Origin: Deltaproteobacteria bacterium
GTDB lineage: Bacteria > Desulfobacterota > Syntrophia > Syntrophales > JAAYKM01
Assembly (NCBI GenBank): GCA_019136935.1
Contig: JAGVTI010000304.1
Span: 1-7,742 of the forward strand
Direction: 5' to 3'
DNA length: 7,742 bases
The stretch's first letter is position 1, and every line of letters begins with the position of its first letter. The position numbers and the translations under genes are program-made. The notes below the pieces were generated by a model that saw only the letters and a program-made list of their open reading frames with translations, did no database searches and was not told the DNA's origin. Below, piece by piece: positions 1 to 6,161 of the stretch.

Positions 1-411
1 ATTTCCGTTTGGAGCCGGAGGAAAGATCGGAAAAAGAAAATAATCGTTCCCCTGTTTCCAGGATATCTCTTCATCCGTGTCGACGATCTGGACAATGCGA
101 AAATGGTTGAAATCCTGAAAACGGCCGGGGTTGTCCGCATCCTGGGAAACCGGCAGGACGGGCCTCCCGCGGCTGTTCCTGAGAAGACCATGGATACCAT
201 CTATAAGCTGGTCGCCTCGGAAAACGATATCCGGCAAATTCAGTATCCCCGTCTGGGAGAGGCCGCCGTGATCGTTGACGGGCCTTTCAAGGGGATCGAA
301 GGTCACGTGGTAAAAACAGATTATGCAAATGAAATATTTATCATTTCATTCGAGTTTTTAAACCGCTATGTGTCGATTCCGTTGCAGGGACATCAAATTC
401 AAAAAATTTAG
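1..411 (+). CDS. NusG/RfaH-family transcription antiterminator, 5'-truncated by window edge
   Basis: The open frame runs in from base 1 with no stop and ends at TAG 409-411, so only the last 136 residues are visible; the Met codon at 103 is internal. The visible N-terminal part contains the NGN-domain signature FPGYLFIRVD (about bases 58-87), preceded by a basic stretch. The C-terminal part holds a KOW domain, with GEAAVIVDGPFKGIEGHV around bases 256-309. Family knowledge: the NGN domain binds the RNA polymerase clamp and the KOW domain contacts ribosome or Rho-related partners. The divergent sequence and variable linker look more like a specialised paralogue (RfaH/UpxY type), often heading polysaccharide operons, than housekeeping NusG, which normally sits beside secE and rplK. 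No such neighbours are visible, and upstream context is lost. Family assignment is firm; the subtype is an inference. Confidence 0.85.
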   Translation: MSVWSRRKDRKKKIIVPLFPGYLFIRVDDLDNAKMVEILKTAGVVRILGNRQDGPPAAVPEKTMDTIYKLVASENDIRQIQYPRLGEAAVIVDGPFKGIEGHVVKTDYANEIFIISFEFLNRYVSIPLQGHQIQKI

Positions 412-446
412 ACATGGATATTTTTTGTACGACGAATAAAATTTCA

Positions 447-475
447 TTGACATCCCGTTGGATGCCCTGTATAAA
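447..475 (+). promoter_or_regulatory. Sigma-70 promoter, near consensus, upstream of the cold-shock gene
   Basis: TTGACA at 447-452 is a perfect -35 box. It is followed by a 17-bp spacer and TATAAA at 470-475, five of six matches to the -10 consensus. An AT-rich stretch (419-446) lies just upstream and could act as an UP element. Transcription would start near 482, about 187 nt before the csp start codon. It is the only convincing plus-strand promoter I see between the antiterminator gene and csp. Confidence 0.8.
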
Positions 476-481
476 TCGCAT

Positions 482-606
482 TAAGTTTTTATAGTAAGCC
501 ATTCAGCAGTATCGGATGGGGAGAAAGCAAGAGTTGGATTTAAACAATTTAGAAGTAAGGTGGGCCACCTGTGCATCGTGTTTTTGGGATGCGGGTGGTT
601 TTTTTT
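482..606 (+). ncRNA. Candidate leader RNA or small RNA between promoter and terminator
   Basis: The strong promoter (447-475) and strong terminator (565-606) bracket a stretch without a convincing reading frame, predicting an RNA of about 125 nt. A second hairpin, AGGTG/CACCT around 558-570, uses the same CCACC bases as the terminator's 5' arm, so the two are mutually exclusive. I recognise no known RNA family. It may be the terminated form of the csp 5' leader or a free-standing small RNA; the sequence alone cannot decide. Confidence 0.45.
565..606 (+). terminator. Intrinsic terminator in the leader of the cold-shock gene
   Basis: CCACC (565-569) pairs with GGTGG (594-598) and GCATC (573-577) with GATGC (588-592). 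T570 can wobble-pair with G593, leaving GT bulged, and the loop is 578-587. Eight T residues (599-606) follow directly. This is a textbook Rho-independent terminator, but it lies about 120 nt after the predicted start at 482 and 63 nt before csp. It could terminate the upstream operon, end a short leader RNA, or act as a conditional attenuator. Confidence 0.75.
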
Positions 607-653
607 CTTTCTGCCGCGGTTGCGATCCGACTTGAATCTTGAAAATTGAAGAA

Positions 654-659
654 AGGAGG
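654..659 (+). promoter_or_regulatory. Ribosome binding site that fixes the csp start at 669
   Basis: AGGAGG lies 9 nt before ATG 669. The frame is open further upstream from an ATG at 639, but that would add ten residues absent from the family and place this Shine-Dalgarno inside the coding region. The start at 669 gives the canonical [10 protein letters not shown] beginning. Confidence 0.85.
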
Positions 660-668
660 ATGCAAGCG

Positions 669-869
669 ATGTCAGAAGGAAAAGTAAAGTGGTTCAATGA
701 TAAGAAGGGTTTCGGCTTCATTGAAAAGGACGAAGGCGGAGATGTTTTTGTTCATTTCAGCGCCATTCAGAGCTCTGGATTCAAAACCCTGCAGGAAGGC
801 CAGCGCGTCAGCTTTGACATTGAGAAGGGTCAGAAGGGCCTTTCCGCGGTCAATGTGAAAGCCCTGTAA
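669..869 (+). CDS. csp: Cold-shock domain protein, CspA family
   Basis: The 66-residue product is a single cold-shock domain of the usual family length (about 65-70). RNP1 is seen as KGFGFI (residues 13-18) and RNP2 as DVFVHF (25-30), the aromatic strands that bind single-stranded RNA or DNA. The protein begins [10 protein letters not shown] and ends ...LSAVNVKAL, both typical. Family knowledge: these small cytoplasmic proteins melt RNA secondary structure, assisting translation and antitermination; not all are cold-induced. The gene is monocistronic here, sits on a long leader with its own terminator, and faces ilvD tail to tail. Which paralogue (CspA, CspC, CspE and so on) cannot be told. 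Because such proteins can unwind terminators, self-regulation at the 565-606 hairpin is possible but speculative. Confidence 0.95.
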   Translation: MSEGKVKWFNDKKGFGFIEKDEGGDVFVHFSAIQSSGFKTLQEGQRVSFDIEKGQKGLSAVNVKAL

Positions 870-880
870 AATGTGACAAA

Positions 881-933
881 GGAACGGGCTGTATCCCCTG
901 CCGGCTTCAGGGCAGGGGATACAGCCCGTTTCC
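881..933. terminator. Bidirectional terminator between csp and ilvD
   Basis: Bases 883-902 and 911-930 form a perfect 20-bp inverted repeat around an 8-nt loop. GG at 881-882 can also pair with CC at 932-933, with one bulged base. It begins 13 nt after the csp stop and ends 16 nt before the ilvD stop. The flanking T-runs are short on both strands, so termination may rely mainly on the stem, or the stem may protect 3' ends. Position between convergent genes supports use in both directions. Confidence 0.75.
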
Positions 934-946
934 AGTTTTCCAGATC

Positions 947-2611
947 CTATTCCTTGAAAATCGCCCCCGTACCGGCCGATGTGACCAGTTTCGCATAACG
1001 GGCGAGATATCCCGTTTTGATGGCCGGTTCCGGCGGAACGAATTCTTTTTTTCTCTTCTTCAATTTTTCATCGCTCACCTTGAGGGTCAGTGTCTTGGCC
1101 GGAATATCGATGGCGATGCGATCGCCTTCCCTGACGAGTGCGATGGGTCCCCCCTCTGCAGCTTCGGGAGAAATATGGCCGATTGCCGCGCCTCTCGTTC
1201 CGCCGCTGAAGCGGCCGTCCGTGAGCAGGGCGACGGATGTATCCAGGCCCATTCCGGCGATGGCCGAGGTCGGAGACAGCATTTCCCGCATCCCGGGTCC
1301 CCCTTTCGGGCCTTCGTAGCGGATTACCACGATGTCGCCGGGTTTGATCCGGCCGTCTAAAATGGCAGTGATGGCCGCCTCTTCGCTGTCGAAAACGCGG
1401 GCTGTTCCCTCGTTCACCAGCATTGCGTCCGCCACGGCCGACTGCTTCACGACGGCTCCGTCGGGGGCGAGATTGCCCCTCAGAACGGCGATGCCTCCTT
1501 CACGGCTGTAGGGACGGTTCAGGGGGCGGATCACCTCGTCGTTGTACACCTTTGCTTCACGGATGTTTTCCCCCACGGTTTTTCCCGTCACGGTCAGGGC
1601 GTCCTGATGAATGATTCCCAAATCGGCAATGGTTTTGATGACCGCCTGGATGCCGCCCGCCAGGTCGAGGTCCTCGACATGATGTTCTCCCGCCGGGCTC
1701 AGGTGGCAGAGATTCGGGGTTTTCTTGCTGATTTCATTGAACAGGTCCAGATCCAGTTTTATTCCCGCTTCATGGGCGATGGCCGGGAGATGGAGGACCG
1801 TGTTGGTTGAACAACCCAGGGCCATATCGACGGCCAGGGCATTCCTGAACGCGTCCGGGGTGGCGATGTCCCGGGGCCGGATATCCTTCTTTACGAGTTC
1901 CACCACCTTCATCCCCGCCTGTTTCGCCAGTCGTCTTCTGGCGGCGTGGACTGCGGGAATCGTGCCGTTTCCCGGGAGTCCCAGACCGAGGGCTTCGGTG
2001 ACGCAGTTCATGGAATTGGCCGTAAACATGCCGGAACAGGATCCGCAACCGGGACAGGCACAGTCCTCCAGGGTTTTCAGGTTTTTCTGGGTCATTTTTC
2101 CCGCCCGGACGGCGCCGACGCCTTCGAAAACACTGATCAGATCCGCCGACGTGCCATCCCGGCGTGTACCGGCCAGCATGGGGCCTCCGCTGACAAACAC
2201 GGCCGGGATATTGAGGCGGAGAGCCGCCATCAACAGGCCCGGTACGATCTTGTCGCAGTTGGGAATCAGGACCAGGCCGTCGAACGGGTGGGCCATGGCC
2301 ATCACTTCCGTGGAATCGGCGATCAATTCCCGGCTGGCAAGGGAATATTTCATTCCCGTGTGGCCCATGGCAATTCCATCACATACGCCGATGGCGGGGA
2401 ACAGGATCGGTGTCCCACCGGCCAGACGGATGCCGGCCTTGACATCTTCGGCGATGGTGTTGAGATGGACGTGTCCGGGAATGATCTCGTTGGCCGAGTT
2501 CACAACCCCGATCAGGGGACGGGCGATCTCCTCGTCCGTGTAGCCCATCGCCTTCAAAAGGGAGCGATGGGGGGCCCGTTCCAGGCCCTTTTTCATCAGG
2601 TCACTTCTCAT
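947..2611 (-). CDS. ilvD: Dihydroxy-acid dehydratase
   Basis: IlvD removes water from 2,3-dihydroxy-isovalerate and 2,3-dihydroxy-3-methylvalerate, giving the keto acids for valine/leucine and isoleucine. The 554 residues match the short bacterial form. Signatures: NCDKIVPG (118-125, cluster Cys119 and metal-site Lys121), a Cys-rich stretch ending [14 protein letters not shown] (189-202), and [13 protein letters not shown] (462-474), whose Ser469 aligns with the proposed catalytic base. At the site where plant and mycobacterial [2Fe-2S] enzymes carry a third Cys, this protein has Gly46 (IIPGHVHL), as in E. coli, whose cluster is an oxygen-labile [4Fe-4S]. The start is supported by GAAGGGAG upstream. 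It is the last gene of the operon, 23 nt after ilvC, ending at the 881-933 stem. The family also includes sugar-acid dehydratases, but the operon settles the role. Confidence 0.97.
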   Translation of the reverse strand: MRSDLMKKGLERAPHRSLLKAMGYTDEEIARPLIGVVNSANEIIPGHVHLNTIAEDVKAGIRLAGGTPILFPAIGVCDGIAMGHTGMKYSLASRELIADSTEVMAMAHPFDGLVLIPNCDKIVPGLLMAALRLNIPAVFVSGGPMLAGTRRDGTSADLISVFEGVGAVRAGKMTQKNLKTLEDCACPGCGSCSGMFTANSMNCVTEALGLGLPGNGTIPAVHAARRRLAKQAGMKVVELVKKDIRPRDIATPDAFRNALAVDMALGCSTNTVLHLPAIAHEAGIKLDLDLFNEISKKTPNLCHLSPAGEHHVEDLDLAGGIQAVIKTIADLGIIHQDALTVTGKTVGENIREAKVYNDEVIRPLNRPYSREGGIAVLRGNLAPDGAVVKQSAVADAMLVNEGTARVFDSEEAAITAILDGRIKPGDIVVIRYEGPKGGPGMREMLSPTSAIAGMGLDTSVALLTDGRFSGGTRGAAIGHISPEAAEGGPIALVREGDRIAIDIPAKTLTLKVSDEKLKKRKKEFVPPEPAIKTGYLARYAKLVTSAGTGAIFKE

Positions 2612-2634
2612 GCGTTTCTCCCTTCAGGACCGGA

Positions 2635-3684
2635 TCAATCCTTTTTTCTCCGCTCGGGCCGAAGTGCCCGGACGGCCGCACCGGCCTGCCACATCTCGCT
2701 GTCGCGAATGGCTTCCAGCTCCTTCTGCAGGCGTTCCCGGTAATCGGAAGAATTTCCCGCTTCAAGGACGATGCGGGTTTCCTCACCGGTAAGGACGCTC
2801 TTGTATAACTGGGCGAAAACCGGAGCGACGGCATCCCGGAAACGATTCTTCCAGTCCAGAGCCCCCCGCTGAGCCGTTGTGCTGCAGTTGGCATACATCC
2901 AGTCCATTCCGTTTTCCGCGACCAGGCGGATCAGGCTCTGGGTCAGTTCCTCCACCGTTTCGTTGAAGGCTTCGGACGGGCTGTGCCCGTTTTCACGCAG
3001 GATGTTGTACTGGGCTTCCATGACTCCGGCCAGGCAGCCCATCAGGACGCCTCTTTCCCCCGTCAGATCGCTGTAGACTTCCTTTTCGAATGTCGTGGGG
3101 AAAAGGTAACCGGAGCCGATGGCAATTCCGACCGCCAATGTTCTCTCCGTGGCGCGTCCCGTGAAATCCTGGAATACACCGTAACTGGAGTTGATTCCGC
3201 TGCCGTCCAGGAAATTCGTCCGGACGGTTCTTCCCGAACCCTTCGGGGCCACGAGAATCACATCGATATCGGGGGGCGGAATGACACCGGTTTGTTCCTT
3301 GTAGACGATGGAAAAACCGTGAGAGAAATACAGGGCGTTCCCTTCTTTCAGGCAGGCCTTGATTTCCGGCCACATTTCCTTCTGCTGGGCGTCGGAGAGC
3401 AGGTACTGGATAATGGTCGCCCTTTTGGCGGCCTCAATGGGAGAAAACAACGTTTCGCCGGGGACAAAGCCGTCTTCAATCGCCTTGTTCCACGAATAAT
3501 CGCCTTCCCCGACGATGACACGGATGCCGTTATCCCGCATGTTCAATGACTGCCCACGGCCCTGTATCCCATAGCCGATGACGGCGATCGTCTCATTTTT
3601 CAGAACCTCTTTCGCCTTTGCCAGGGGAAATTCCTCCAGGGTTGTTACATCTTCCCAAACGCCGCCAAAATTGATTTTTGCCAT
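2635..3684 (-). CDS. ilvC: Ketol-acid reductoisomerase, fungal/Bacteroidetes-like class I form
   Basis: IlvC converts acetolactate and acetohydroxybutyrate to dihydroxy acids by Mg-dependent alkyl migration and NAD(P)H reduction. The Rossmann motif GYGIQG is at 37-42, His122 lies in YFSHGFS and Lys148 in APKGSG. Likely metal ligands are Asp206 and Glu210 (SDLTGE) and Glu242 and Glu246 (FNETVEEL); Ser268 lies in CSTTA. Segments such as GHSPSEAFNETVEE and the C-terminal DYRERLQKELEAIRDSEMW closely recall mitochondrial yeast Ilv5 rather than E. coli IlvC. At 349 residues it is near the class I length plus a C-terminal extension. The cofactor loop (60-64, E-G-D-Y-S) is short and acidic, without the usual Arg/Ser. 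AAGGAGG lies 6 nt before ATG. It follows ilvN after 87 nt and precedes ilvD by 23 nt. Product certain; cofactor preference inferred. Confidence 0.97.
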   Translation of the reverse strand: MAKINFGGVWEDVTTLEEFPLAKAKEVLKNETIAVIGYGIQGRGQSLNMRDNGIRVIVGEGDYSWNKAIEDGFVPGETLFSPIEAAKRATIIQYLLSDAQQKEMWPEIKACLKEGNALYFSHGFSIVYKEQTGVIPPPDIDVILVAPKGSGRTVRTNFLDGSGINSSYGVFQDFTGRATERTLAVGIAIGSGYLFPTTFEKEVYSDLTGERGVLMGCLAGVMEAQYNILRENGHSPSEAFNETVEELTQSLIRLVAENGMDWMYANCSTTAQRGALDWKNRFRDAVAPVFAQLYKSVLTGEETRIVLEAGNSSDYRERLQKELEAIRDSEMWQAGAAVRALRPERRKKD

Positions 3685-3695
3685 ACCGTTCCTCC

Positions 3696-3709
3696 TTGTT
3701 CATGAACAA
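3696..3709. repeat. Perfect 14-bp palindrome next to the ilvC ribosome binding site
   Basis: TTGTTCATGAACAA is fully self-complementary and overlaps by two bases the ilvC Shine-Dalgarno (AAGGAGG on the minus strand, bases 3697-3691). The adjacent 8-bp palindrome TATCGATA (3711-3718) makes the 87-nt ilvN-ilvC gap rich in dyad symmetry. It could be an operator for a dimeric regulator or a 5-bp hairpin with a 4-nt loop beside the ribosome site. No known operator was recognised. Confidence 0.4.
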
Positions 3710-3771
3710 TTATCGATAGATTATTTCGGTTTTCCTTCCGTCCGCCTCTTTTCATCGCGGCGGGCCGTTTC

Positions 3772-4251
3772 CTAACGTTCGATAACGATGGTGCCCGTCC
3801 GGGTGTACTCGACCATGCCCAGTTCGGACAGATGCTGTAGAATCTGATCCATTTCATCCTTGTCCGCCGTGACTTCCAGAATCAGATAATCGCCATTCAG
3901 CCATACAACTTTCCATTTGTAACTGTCAATATCTACGGCGATTTTCGAGCGAAATTCTTCGGCGATCTTGATTTTCGCCAGGGTTAATTCCTTTTCGACG
4001 AACCGGTCTGGATTCACCACGTCCACCTGGATCACGTCGATCAGCTTGTTGAGAAGCTTCTCGATCCTGTTCAGGGTCGCCAGGTTCCCCCGGGTCGTCA
4101 GAACGATCTTGGATACATTGTAATCCGCCGTGGCGTTTACGCAGAGACTTTCGATATTGTAACCCTTTCCTCCCAGCGCTCCTGCAATGCGGGCCAGAAC
4201 GTCGGGCGCGTTTTTCACCAGAAGCGAGATGATGTGCTCTTTCCTTTCCAT
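3772..4251 (-). CDS. ilvN: Acetolactate synthase small (regulatory) subunit
   Basis: The 159-residue protein fits the IlvN/IlvH family (about 160). An N-terminal ACT domain (about residues 5-78) shows HIISLLVKNAPDVLARIAG followed by GKGYNIESLCV; the C-terminal half (about 80-159, EKELTLAKIKI...) is the second ferredoxin-like domain. The subunit activates IlvB and normally binds valine at the ACT dimer interface to inhibit it. Asn14 of the binding loop is kept, but the usual Gly is Asp17, aligning with E. coli IlvH Gly14, and Ala20 aligns with Ser17. Change of Gly14 to Asp in E. coli is reported to give valine resistance, so feedback may be weak here (inference). The gene starts 23 nt after ilvB with AGAGGA about 8 nt before ATG, so co-transcription is expected. 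The gene symbol follows the ilvB pairing; ilvH would be an equivalent name. Confidence 0.96.
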   Translation of the reverse strand: MERKEHIISLLVKNAPDVLARIAGALGGKGYNIESLCVNATADYNVSKIVLTTRGNLATLNRIEKLLNKLIDVIQVDVVNPDRFVEKELTLAKIKIAEEFRSKIAVDIDSYKWKVVWLNGDYLILEVTADKDEMDQILQHLSELGMVEYTRTGTIVIER

Positions 4252-4274
4252 AAATTTATCCTCTTATCGATTGT

Positions 4275-5978
4275 TTACACGCATTTTTTCCGTGGAAACA
4301 GGGTCATTTCACTGATCCCTGCTCCGGGGCGCACCATGGGGTAAACCCCTTCTTCACGATCCACACGGAAATCCATCAAAACCGGCCGGGGGGTGTTCAT
4401 TCCCTGTTTTAACATATCCGCCACTTCCGCCGGACTATCGGTTCTCAAACCGACCCACCCGTATGCCTCGGCCAGCTTTACAAAATCGGGCTGATAGGTC
4501 ATGTCGGTCTGGGAGTACCGCTTTTCGTAAAAGAGCTCCTGCCATTGACGAACCATCCCCAGAAAACCGTTATTCAGCAGGACCACCTTTACAGGCAGAT
4601 TGTACTGAACGGCGGTCGCCATTTCCTGGATGTTCATCTGGATGCTGCCGTCTCCGGCGATATCGACCACGAGCTTGTCCGGCAGGGCGCACTGAGCGCC
4701 GATGGCGGCGGGCAGCCCGTACCCCATGGTTCCCAGTCCTCCGGAAGAGATGAAAGTGTGGGGACGGTCAAAATGGTAGAACTGGGCCGCCCACATCTGG
4801 TTCTGTCCCACTTCCGTTGTGATGATCGCTTCGCCTTTCGTGAGTTCGTAGAGCTTTTCGATGACGTATTGCGGCTTGATGATCCGGTCATCCTGCTCAT
4901 ACATCAGCGGTTCCTGGTGCTTCCAGTCCGTGATCCGGTTCAACCAGTCCTCTCGCTTCCGGGTGTTGATTTCAAAATGCCGGTCTTCGATCATCCGATT
5001 CATGTGTCCGAGGGCCCTTTTTGCATCGCTGACGAGAGCCAGATCCACGGCGACGTTTTTCTCGATGGACGATTCGTCCACATCGACATGGATAATTTTC
5101 GCTCCGGAAGCGAAACAGTCGATTTTGCTGGTCACGCGGTCGTCGCAGCGGGCCCCGATAATAATCAGAAGATCGGTATTGCAGACAGCCATGTTGGCAT
5201 AGTAAGTACCATGCATTCCCACCATCCCCAGCCACAGGGGGTCCGTGCCCGGGAAAGCTCCCAGCCCCATCAGGGTCCCCGTGACGGGGAGCCGCAATTT
5301 TCGTGCAAAAGCCGTCAATTCCGAAGAAGCGCCGCCCAGGATAATTCCGCCGCCGATCATGAGAACGGGTCTTTCCGCTTCCTGGATCATCCTCAGAATT
5401 TCTTCGTAGGTTTCCGGTACGGGTTCATAGGCGACATCCATTTTCCGGCGTTTCGGAGGTTCGGGGTTGAATTCCGTTTCCGCGGCCATGACATTTTTCG
5501 GAAGATCGACGAGAACCGGTCCCGGACGGCCGGAGCGTGCGATCCAGAAGGCTTTTCTGATGGTTTCCGTCAGATCTTCGATATTGCGGACGAGGAAGTT
5601 ATGTTTCGTACAGGGTCTCGTGATGCCCGTAATATCGCATTCCTGGAACGCATCGTTGCCGATTAAGGCCGTGGATACCTGACCGGTGAAGACGACCATG
5701 GGAATAGAATCCATGTTCGCCGTGGCGATCCCCGTAACCGTATTGGTTGCTCCGGGTCCCGATGTCACCAGGCACACGCCGACTTGTCCCGAAGCTCTGG
5801 CATAGCCGTCGGCCGCGTGGACCGCCCCCTGCTCATGCCGCACCAGAATATGCCGCAGCCGGGTTTTATATAATTCGTCGTAAATATCGAGCACCGCTCC
5901 CCCCGGATAGCCGAAAATGGTATCCACCTTTTCCTGCTCCAGCACCTTGAAAAGGATCTGCGTTCCCTTCAACTTCAT
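4275..5978 (-). CDS. ilvB: Acetolactate synthase large (catalytic) subunit
   Basis: This ThDP-, FAD- and Mg-dependent enzyme condenses pyruvate with pyruvate or 2-ketobutyrate, the committed step to branched-chain amino acids. The 567 residues match the family. Three domains are visible: an N-terminal pyrimidine-binding domain with GYPGGAVLDIYD (23-34) and catalytic Glu49 in RHEQG; a central FAD-binding domain (about 190-335); and a C-terminal ThDP domain with the GDG...NN motif (442-470). Trp479 in VRQWQELF aligns with the herbicide-site Trp of plant enzymes; Ser102 sits where plants have the sulfonylurea-site Pro, a common bacterial difference. These features and the adjacent ilvN favour the biosynthetic enzyme over catabolic AlsS or glyoxylate carboligase. 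AGGAGG (5992-5987) lies 8 nt before ATG. First structural gene of the operon, 226 nt after the leader-peptide stop and 133 nt after the attenuator T-tract. Confidence 0.97.
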   Translation of the reverse strand: MKLKGTQILFKVLEQEKVDTIFGYPGGAVLDIYDELYKTRLRHILVRHEQGAVHAADGYARASGQVGVCLVTSGPGATNTVTGIATANMDSIPMVVFTGQVSTALIGNDAFQECDITGITRPCTKHNFLVRNIEDLTETIRKAFWIARSGRPGPVLVDLPKNVMAAETEFNPEPPKRRKMDVAYEPVPETYEEILRMIQEAERPVLMIGGGIILGGASSELTAFARKLRLPVTGTLMGLGAFPGTDPLWLGMVGMHGTYYANMAVCNTDLLIIIGARCDDRVTSKIDCFASGAKIIHVDVDESSIEKNVAVDLALVSDAKRALGHMNRMIEDRHFEINTRKREDWLNRITDWKHQEPLMYEQDDRIIKPQYVIEKLYELTKGEAIITTEVGQNQMWAAQFYHFDRPHTFISSGGLGTMGYGLPAAIGAQCALPDKLVVDIAGDGSIQMNIQEMATAVQYNLPVKVVLLNNGFLGMVRQWQELFYEKRYSQTDMTYQPDFVKLAEAYGWVGLRTDSPAEVADMLKQGMNTPRPVLMDFRVDREEGVYPMVRPGAGISEMTLFPRKKCV

Positions 5979-6007
5979 TTTTTAGGCCTCCTATTCCGAG
6001 AGATCGG

Positions 6008-6039
6008 CCCTCATCGTTTCTCTGCATGGAAACGGAGGG
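6008..6039 (-). promoter_or_regulatory. Stem-loop in the ilvB 5' untranslated region
   Basis: In the minus-strand transcript CCCTC-CGTTTC (6039-6029) pairs with GAAACG-AT-GAGGG (6020-6008), giving 11 bp with a two-base bulge and an 8-nt loop. It lies after the attenuator and 15 nt before the ilvB Shine-Dalgarno. No T-tract follows, so it is not a terminator. It may affect mRNA stability or translation; function unknown. Confidence 0.4.
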
Positions 6040-6111
6040 GTCAGTCTTTTTGATTCATTTGTGGCAACCTGCTTTGCAACGGTTTCTCTGAAATTTTCCG
6101 AAGGCAGGCTT

Positions 6112-6146
6112 AAAAAAAAACCGCTAAAATCCTTCAGCGGCCTTTT
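6112..6146 (-). terminator. Attenuator terminator of the ilv leader (hairpin d:e)
   Basis: CCGCTGAA (6140-6133) pairs with TTTAGCGG (6128-6121), seven Watson-Crick pairs plus one G-T, around a GGAT loop. Nine T residues (6120-6112) follow, and the A-run at 6146-6143 can extend the stem into them. The 5' arm is also claimed by the alternative hairpin c:d (6161-6137), the signature of a conditional terminator. It lies between the BCAA-rich leader peptide and ilvB. Confidence 0.88.
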
Positions 6147-6161
6147 GAAACAAAAAGCCGC
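6137..6161 (-). promoter_or_regulatory. Antiterminator hairpin of the ilv attenuator (c:d)
   Basis: GCGGCTTTT (6161-6153) pairs with AAAA (6146-6143) and GCCGC (6141-6137), nine pairs with G6142 bulged and a 6-nt loop. Forming it removes the 5' arm of the T9 terminator and simultaneously removes the 3' arm of hairpin b:c. It is therefore the read-through state of the leader. Confidence 0.75.

Noticed and set aside
639..668. Upstream in-frame ATG that would extend the cold-shock protein by ten residues.
   Set aside because: The extension contains the Shine-Dalgarno for ATG 669 and has no counterpart in the family.
503..721. Minus-strand open frame of 72 codons across the csp leader.
   Set aside because: It overlaps the csp start, promoter-leader and terminator, and encodes a low-complexity Lys/Pro-rich product with no family.
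1725..2543. Long plus-strand open frame (272 codons) opposite ilvD, overlapping another at 1946-2743.
   Set aside because: It lies wholly antisense to a well-conserved ilvD, resembles no family, and is the usual by-product of GC-biased third codon positions.
3685..3705. Alternative minus-strand ATG within the palindrome upstream of ilvC.
   Set aside because: It is out of frame with ilvC, overlaps its ribosome site and lacks a ribosome site of its own; the start at 3684 has AAGGAGG 6 nt upstream.
4545..5666. Plus-strand open frame of 373 codons opposite ilvB.
   Set aside because: Antisense to an intact catalytic subunit, with no recognisable domains and no clear ribosome site; a shadow frame.
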